Positions 46,101 through 48,699 of a stretch of 48,699 nt of DNA are shown here, piece after piece. Every line of letters begins with the position of its first letter. The stretch's first letter is position 1. The position numbers were made by a program, and so were the translations under genes. This DNA comes from Apostichopus parvimensis (Eukaryota > Echinodermata > Holothuroidea > Aspidochirotida > Stichopodidae), in assembly GCA_000934455.1 (NCBI GenBank), contig KN886388.1:14082-62780 (forward strand). The letters run 5' to 3'. Below the pieces are notes generated by a model. It was not told the origin of the DNA. It did not search any database and worked only from the letters and a program-made list of their open reading frames with translations.

Positions 46101-46840
46101 AAAGTGGACTGAGATATGGAATGTGGTAAAACATTATCAATGCTTACATTACAGTAGCCGTTCATATCATCTTGGGATCTTAAAAAGGTCACCCGTGTTG
46201 CCTCCAACATTTTTAGCAAATCACAAATTACTAAATCAATTTCAAGTTCTCTCCTGGAGGTTCTGGTCCTCGTAATTTTTCCCACACATGGAGTCTGGAT
46301 TAATGTTAATAAGATTCATAGATTGCTAAGCGTCGTAGGGTCATATTGCACCAGCTCGGAAATATTTCTTTTGCATCTCCTTTCACTTTCAGAAATATTA
46401 GATATTTGGTTTATAAATATCTTTGTAAGCCTGTTCTTGGTTTAAAGCATTTAAATTTGTAACCTTTCTCGTGATCCTGTTTCGTGTTCACGAAAGTGGA
46501 AATAATTCTTAAGAAAAAAAGGGGAAGTCGTCTCATCGAAGGAAGGGTTCGTAGTGAACTTGAGTGTTGAAATTTTGCGCATCATTGACCGGCTTTTAAC
46601 CCTCTAGCATGTGGGGACAATACTGATCATCTTAACATGTGTACTGGATGAATATTCATCAGCTAATATTTAAGCATTGGTCCAGGACATTTGTAGATGA
46701 TTTATTGTCACTGGATTAAAGTCTTGATCCTGTCTGCTAAAATGTCAGTTTTTTGTAGTTTATGAAAAATGAAAACCTCCGTCAATCTTCCTCTTTCCCA
46801 GGTTCCAGAAAATGACATCAACAATGCAACTACATCATAG
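27722..46840 (+). CDS. RGG-rich protein with three U1-type C2H2 zinc fingers
   Basis: Fifteen exons with consistent phases add to 1,869 coding bases (622 residues): 27722-27893 (ATG 27725), 28538-29052, 29547-29615, 30638-30662, 31146-31177, 31734-31802, 35119-35143, 38810-38890, 39247-39386, 40907-41150, 41586-41673, 42809-42917, 44880-45026, 45637-45753 and 46802-46840. Order of parts: polar N-terminus, a long RGG/GRG-repeat region, fingers 1 and 2 (each C-x2-C-x12-H-x5-H), finger 3 (C-x2-C-x11-H-x5-H), a charged coiled-coil-like segment, a Pro-rich basic stretch (PPTKKPRLPPLP), an acidic stretch and a short helical end. U1-type fingers usually bind RNA, and RGG regions bind RNA and are methylated on Arg. 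A nuclear RNA-binding role is inference. I do not recognise a named orthologue. Confidence 0.8.
28538..29052 (+). CDS. Zinc-finger gene, RGG-repeat exon
   Basis: The acceptor ATTTTAG ends at 28537 and the donor GTAAGC starts at 29053. It encodes GRG/RGG repeats, including an 18-bp coding repeat (GRGGGT) at about 28800-28870. It ends with YWYCS, the first Cys of finger 1. Long frames on the opposite strand here are mirror images of this repeat. Confidence 0.8.
29053..30637 (+). other. Zinc-finger gene introns 2 and 3
   Basis: No repeat family recognised. C- and G-rich patches near 29340, 29670 and 30297. The frames here lack domain content. Confidence 0.5.
29547..29615 (+). CDS. Zinc-finger gene, exon with rest of finger 1
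   Basis: 69 bases, phase 0 in and out, between a GATAG acceptor and a GTAAGG donor. It encodes the second Cys and both His of finger 1 (VCNLSTTGPENMAEHMQG and on to KHRL). Confidence 0.8.
30638..30662 (+). CDS. Zinc-finger gene, 25-bp linker exon 1
   Basis: A TTCATCAG acceptor and a GTAGGT donor. It encodes NVEKKQQD plus one base, leaving in phase 1. Confidence 0.7.
31146..31177 (+). CDS. Zinc-finger gene, exon with start of finger 2
   Basis: A GGTTGCAG acceptor and a GTATGT donor. It encodes EGQAVGLWFCQ, with the first Cys of finger 2, ending in phase 0. Confidence 0.7.
31391..31570 (+). mobile_element. tRNA-derived SINE
   Basis: An A-box-like GTGGTTAAGGCAGTGG and a B box GGTTCGAGTCC mark a tRNA-related head. 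The body GGGCAAGGCACTTTATCTCC resembles SINE tails I associate with deuterostome invertebrates (from memory). Confidence 0.65.
31571..31654 (-). mobile_element. hAT terminus fragment
   Basis: On the - strand the end reads CAGGGGTTCCCTAACTGGGG, a classical hAT terminal sequence. No opposite terminus was found nearby, so only one end is present, perhaps truncated by the SINE. Confidence 0.5.
31734..31802 (+). CDS. Zinc-finger gene, exon with rest of finger 2
   Basis: 69 bases, phase 0 in and out, a CACAG acceptor and a GTGAGT donor. It encodes LCNVSANSSEQLEFHYQS and KQHQF. Its length and intron placement are identical to those of the exon at 29547-29615. Confidence 0.8.
32006..32580. repeat. 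Tandem repeat of ~200 bp, about three copies
   Basis: GCAAATCT starts at 32006, 32203 and 32404 (spacing 197 and 201). Copies share CCATCAACTTTCCATA, ACATTTATAA, ACCATATTCTGTCCATT and TATGGACAA segments in the same order. Small inverted TCCATA/TATGGA pairs recur through it and on to about 33180. Confidence 0.8.
32581..33230. repeat. TATGGA/TCCATA-rich intron tract
   Basis: Contains (TA)n at 32602-32632 and scattered inverted TCCATA/TATGGA words, as in the tandem repeat to its left. Probably decayed relatives. Confidence 0.5.
33452..33530. repeat. ~18-bp minisatellite (CTCATGAACATGAATA)
   Basis: Four to five imperfect tandem copies of an ACTCATGAACATGAAT-like unit inside an intron. Confidence 0.85.
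34118..34152. repeat. (TA)n microsatellite
   Basis: TATATA run flanked by TATATGCATATA words. Confidence 0.85.
34327..34514. repeat. Duplicate of 34715-35068 abutting a gap
   Basis: 34327-34415 matches 34715-34803 with about four differences. 34429-34514 is identical over 86 bases to 34983-35068. About 170 bases present in the second copy (34804-34973) are missing here. Confidence 0.9.
34515..34564. other. Assembly gap, 50 N
   Basis: Run of exactly 50 N, a size that may be arbitrary. Confidence 1.
35119..35143 (+). CDS. Zinc-finger gene, 25-bp linker exon 2
   Basis: A CTCAATAG acceptor and a GTGAGT donor. It encodes KLEKLGKR plus one base. Same length and phase as the exon at 30638-30662. 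Confidence 0.7.
35144..36692 (+). other. Zinc-finger gene intron, first part
   Basis: No repeat family identified. Frames at 35454-35904 and 36319-36585 have no domain content. Confidence 0.45.
36693..37060. repeat. ~180-bp tandem duplication
   Basis: Two units, about 36693-36863 and 36864-37060. Both start GATGCGATAAAAAA, share TTTCAGCTCTGTAACAATAT and TATCGCATAAATTTATT, and end GCATTCGTGCAGCATCAACT. The TATCGCATAA and GATGCGATAA words are partly inverted to each other, which suggests a MITE origin. Confidence 0.8.
37061..38809 (+). other. Zinc-finger gene intron, second part
   Basis: No gene or known repeat. G-rich runs near 38155 and 38668. Confidence 0.45.
38810..38890 (+). CDS. Zinc-finger gene, spacer exon
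   Basis: A TTTCTCCAG acceptor and a GTAAGT donor. It encodes a Pro/Lys-rich spacer (GPNKPTVSQKFKAPVIPQIK), leaving in phase 1. Confidence 0.75.
39247..39386 (+). CDS. Zinc-finger gene, finger 3 exon
   Basis: A TTTTTCAACAG acceptor and a GTAAGC donor. The whole finger YECGVCNLVLIAGNVIPHFL plus GFKH lies in this one exon. Spacing is C-x2-C-x11-H-x5-H, one residue shorter than fingers 1 and 2. Confidence 0.8.
39549..39670 (+). mobile_element. tRNA-derived SINE (Leu/Ser-type head)
   Basis: An A box TGGTCGAGTGG, a long variable-arm-like insert and a perfect T arm CCGGG-TTCGATT-CCCGG. Downstream CCAGGTCATAGTAAGGTGGG does not pair as an acceptor stem, so this is a SINE, not a working tRNA gene. 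Confidence 0.65.
39671..40906 (+). other. Zinc-finger gene intron, AT-rich part
   Basis: Nothing recognised. Confidence 0.45.
40907..41150 (+). CDS. Zinc-finger gene, charged helical exon
   Basis: A TTTCCGTTGCAG acceptor and a GTGAGT donor. It starts KKYRPLVYEVELEVLE and continues Glu/Lys/Gln-rich (coiled-coil-like), ending in TVILRGQPRPTQTKPG. Leaves in phase 1. Confidence 0.8.
41586..41673 (+). CDS. Zinc-finger gene, short Pro-rich exon
   Basis: A TTTCTATAG acceptor and a GTAAGT donor. The product is Pro/Asn-rich with a KVPPQIPK end. Leaves in phase 2. Confidence 0.75.
42534..42605 (+). pseudogene. tRNA-Thr(TGT)-like sequence, degenerate
   Basis: 72 bases fold as a tRNA. A 7-bp acceptor stem (one G-T pair) and a 4-bp D stem GCTC/GAGC are intact. 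The anticodon loop CTTGTAA has anticodon TGT. The anticodon stem has one mismatch, and the T stem has two (ACTGG against CCTGC). The B box reads GGTGCAAATCC in place of the usual GGTTCGAATCC. It ends in CCA-like TAGCCA, with T-runs from about 42617. Probably a tRNA pseudogene or SINE head inside an intron. Confidence 0.6.
42809..42917 (+). CDS. Zinc-finger gene, acidic-to-basic exon
   Basis: A CTCATTACCAG acceptor and a GTACAA donor. It encodes TDDDVSPSLLSDEMIEKEYQ followed by RRFGLKRAAQDSQ. Leaves in phase 0. Confidence 0.75.
43021..44027 (+). other. Zinc-finger gene intron, with possible small inverted element
   Basis: At about 43437-43580 the ends TCCTAGATTTTTTGGG and its imperfect inverse suggest a short inverted-repeat element rich in TGGGCC. 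The evidence is weak. The rest is unremarkable. Confidence 0.3.
44035..44059. mobile_element. 25-bp palindrome with 7-bp target duplication
   Basis: 9-bp arms CAGGGAGTT/AACTCCCTG around GTTATGG. A perfect 7-bp direct repeat GTACAAC flanks it (44028-44034 and 44060-44066). Its first 16 bases are identical to the inverse of the copy at 13897-13925. Confidence 0.65.
44880..45026 (+). CDS. Zinc-finger gene, Pro/Gly/Glu-rich exon
   Basis: A TTCTGTTACAG acceptor and a GTAAGT donor. A Pro-rich basic stretch with KKPR, which could act in nuclear import, is followed by two PGGG-acidic repeats and DKMHNLLNEL. Confidence 0.8.
45165..45490. repeat. TTTA-rich degenerate satellite
   Basis: Runs of ATTTATTTATTT broken at intervals by GCTT or GCTTGT. 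The hydrophobic frame it gives (45158-45504) is an artefact of the repeat. Confidence 0.9.
45637..45753 (+). CDS. Zinc-finger gene, helical exon
   Basis: A CTGATCAG acceptor and a GTACGT donor. It encodes EEDAAMALQVSNALTQALLN, which is helix-prone. Phase 0 in and out. Confidence 0.75.
46802..46840 (+). CDS. Zinc-finger gene, last coding exon
   Basis: A CCTCTTTCCCAG acceptor. It encodes VPENDINNATTS and a TAG stop at 46838-46840. The total coding length is divisible by three with this exon. Confidence 0.75.
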   Translation, partial: VPENDINNATTS

Positions 46841-48699
46841 GAGTCTGTATCAGTCCATTGGAGGATTCTTGGCATAGATACGTCATGGCAGTACACGAGT
46901 GACCATCTAACAGTACATGCAAATATCCAACCTACAATAGAGCTCAATTATAAAGCAGCTGGTTGTGTTTCATGTAGGAGGAAAATATCTTATCAAACTT
47001 TTGGCTCGATTTCTCTCGAGTAATTTAGTGCAAGTTTTTGGTAAAAACAAAAAGTAGTGGTCTCGGCAATGAAAGGTGGCAATTAGCCCTGCTAGTTACT
47101 AACAGTGTAATAATGGCAGCCCTGCTTCTTTTGTATAATGTAGGCTAGGTATCTTTGCATCTCTTGTAGGCCTAGACTGTGTTGGTACTTCTTAGGATGA
47201 GAGGTGGGGGGGGGGGGGAGGGCAGGTCAGGTCAGAGTGAGAAACTGTCTCAGAAGCACTCATGAAATGAAAGGATTGTAGTTGTCAGAAACCTCATTGG
47301 ACTGTTTTTACAGAATCAACTTTGTAGTAAAGATAAGATTAATATTTGGAGCAAGTCTGATAAGTTTGTACATTGTTTTTGTGTCAGTACTTGTGATTTT
47401 TTTAATTTTTTTTTTATGCATTTTTATGAGTGAAAAACTGGAAGCTGTGAGGATATTAAGTCCATGGGGCAGATGTTAATATATTTAAGCTTTTAAAAGG
47501 ATATGCAGCAGACCCAGTCTTTATCATCAATTTAAAGTGTTGCTTGCAATGAACAATGACTCACGGATGACTCAGGAGGTGATACATTTCCTTTGGGTTT
47601 TTCTTCTTCACATTCTCAAGGTTAAAAAGTAATCATGTGTGCTATTAATGAAAACAATGCCAGTAATAGACCTGTAGCAATACTTCAATGTCTTAGAATC
47701 TGTATTGACATAACCCATATCTATCATGCAAATGAACAATACAGTAAATAATGGGATGAAGAAAGATATTCGATTTCCAAGTGGCTCAGTAAAAGGTCAT
47801 TTAGACTTGCTTAAGTCTTCCTCTTTTCTGTGAAGTAACATTGAATCATATCTTCCAAGTGGAATAGTTTTCTTAGCTGTGTCAGGGATTTGCTCATAAA
47901 AAATTGTTTGCATTACTGAGTCCATGGATGTTGTTGTGTTTGCTCCTCTTTTAAAGAGGAGAGTGAGACGGTAACAAAAGAAGATGAGCAGGATTGCGAG
48001 ATGATCAAATATGACTACAGCAACCAATGGAAGTTTCTGATTCAATATTTTATTAGTTCTCATTAAACACTACAATGAAGAAATTAAAATGGTTGTGACA
48101 GTGAAAAGGTGAGAAACCTCTCAGCAGAACTTGAAATTGTCTCTATTGACATTCCATGCTAAGAGATGTCGTCAGGGGGTCTACAGCCCCTGAGTCAAAT
48201 TAGCGAACAAGAAAATAGGAATGTCCATGGAAAATATGGAAAATGAGACTTTTACTATCATTATTATAATAATGATGGTATAATCATAGAAAAAAATGGA
48301 GTAAAAAATCATGGAGTAAAAGAACAAGGTTCCTCTGTGATATAATTGTCCCCAGTTCCTGAGCTTACCTGACCTGACACAGTTTTAGTGACCTTTAATG
48401 ATGGGCCTTTTATTACTTCTGTATATATGTGTATTGATGTCATGCTATATCCTTTTTATATGCATGTTTTGTTTTGTTTTATTCATTGTTTTGACTTTTA
48501 AGCTTCTTGAAGGCACATTCTATGACCAAGTTTGTTGATTCAGTTTGGTTTTGTTCTTCACATTTAACACTTATTTTGATAATGTAAAATATAGAAAATT
48601 AAAACGAGACTTTCTTTTCATTCCTCTGTTTTGTAGTGCTTTCGAAGTTTTTTGACGACCAAATTTTGATATAATATATTTACATATATATCGGTGATA
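46841..48699 (+). other. 3' UTR and downstream flank of the zinc-finger gene
   Basis: No further gene recognised. ATTAAA words at about 48062 and 48598 are possible polyadenylation signals, and neither could be confirmed. The - strand frame at 47797-48063 has no domain content. Confidence 0.4.

Overview
The window is eukaryotic nuclear DNA from an animal. It is AT-rich, and its genes are split by GT-AG introns whose phases agree. It is crowded with non-LTR retrotransposon remains, tRNA-derived SINEs, hAT-like elements, foldback elements and satellites. An NXPE-family gene, SINE-like tails and the LINE types fit a marine invertebrate deuterostome, perhaps an echinoderm. That placement is inference at low confidence. 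Two assembly gaps are present (21417-22376 and 34515-34564).

Three genuine genes are supported. (1) 214-5967, + strand, 5' end outside the window: a NERD (PD-(D/E)XK) nuclease domain joined to a superfamily-1 helicase. Its last exon is interrupted by two one-base frameshifts, each at a six-base homopolymer. (2) 15246-18826, - strand: a two-exon NXPE-like (neurexophilin/PC-esterase) type II membrane protein. (3) 27722-46840, + strand: a 15-exon gene for a predicted 622-residue RGG-rich protein with three U1-type C2H2 zinc fingers. Two of the fingers come from a duplicated exon module.

The rest is mostly mobile or repetitive. There are hAT-like elements with 8-bp target duplications in the introns of gene 1 (872-1832, 2000-2361) and a relative at 11664-11940. 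A 1.9-kb long-terminal-inverted-repeat element (7961-9846) carries a 6 x 108-bp satellite. LINE remnants of at least four kinds lie at 7536-7875, 9870-10340, 13160-14860, 22690-23440 and 24490-26415. A 0.55-kb foldback element lies at 20589-21135. A U2-snRNA-headed chimeric element lies at 23490-23684 (-). The zinc-finger gene introns hold SINEs, a degenerate tRNA-Thr-like sequence, a ~200-bp tandem repeat and a duplication abutting an assembly gap.

The most novel small-scale signal is a pair of 25-29 bp palindromes (13897-13925 and 44035-44059). They share sequence, and each is flanked by a perfect 7-bp direct repeat, as expected for an ultra-short mobile element. The three genes show no sign of working together. 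The region reads as ordinary gene-poor animal chromosome with heavy transposon load.
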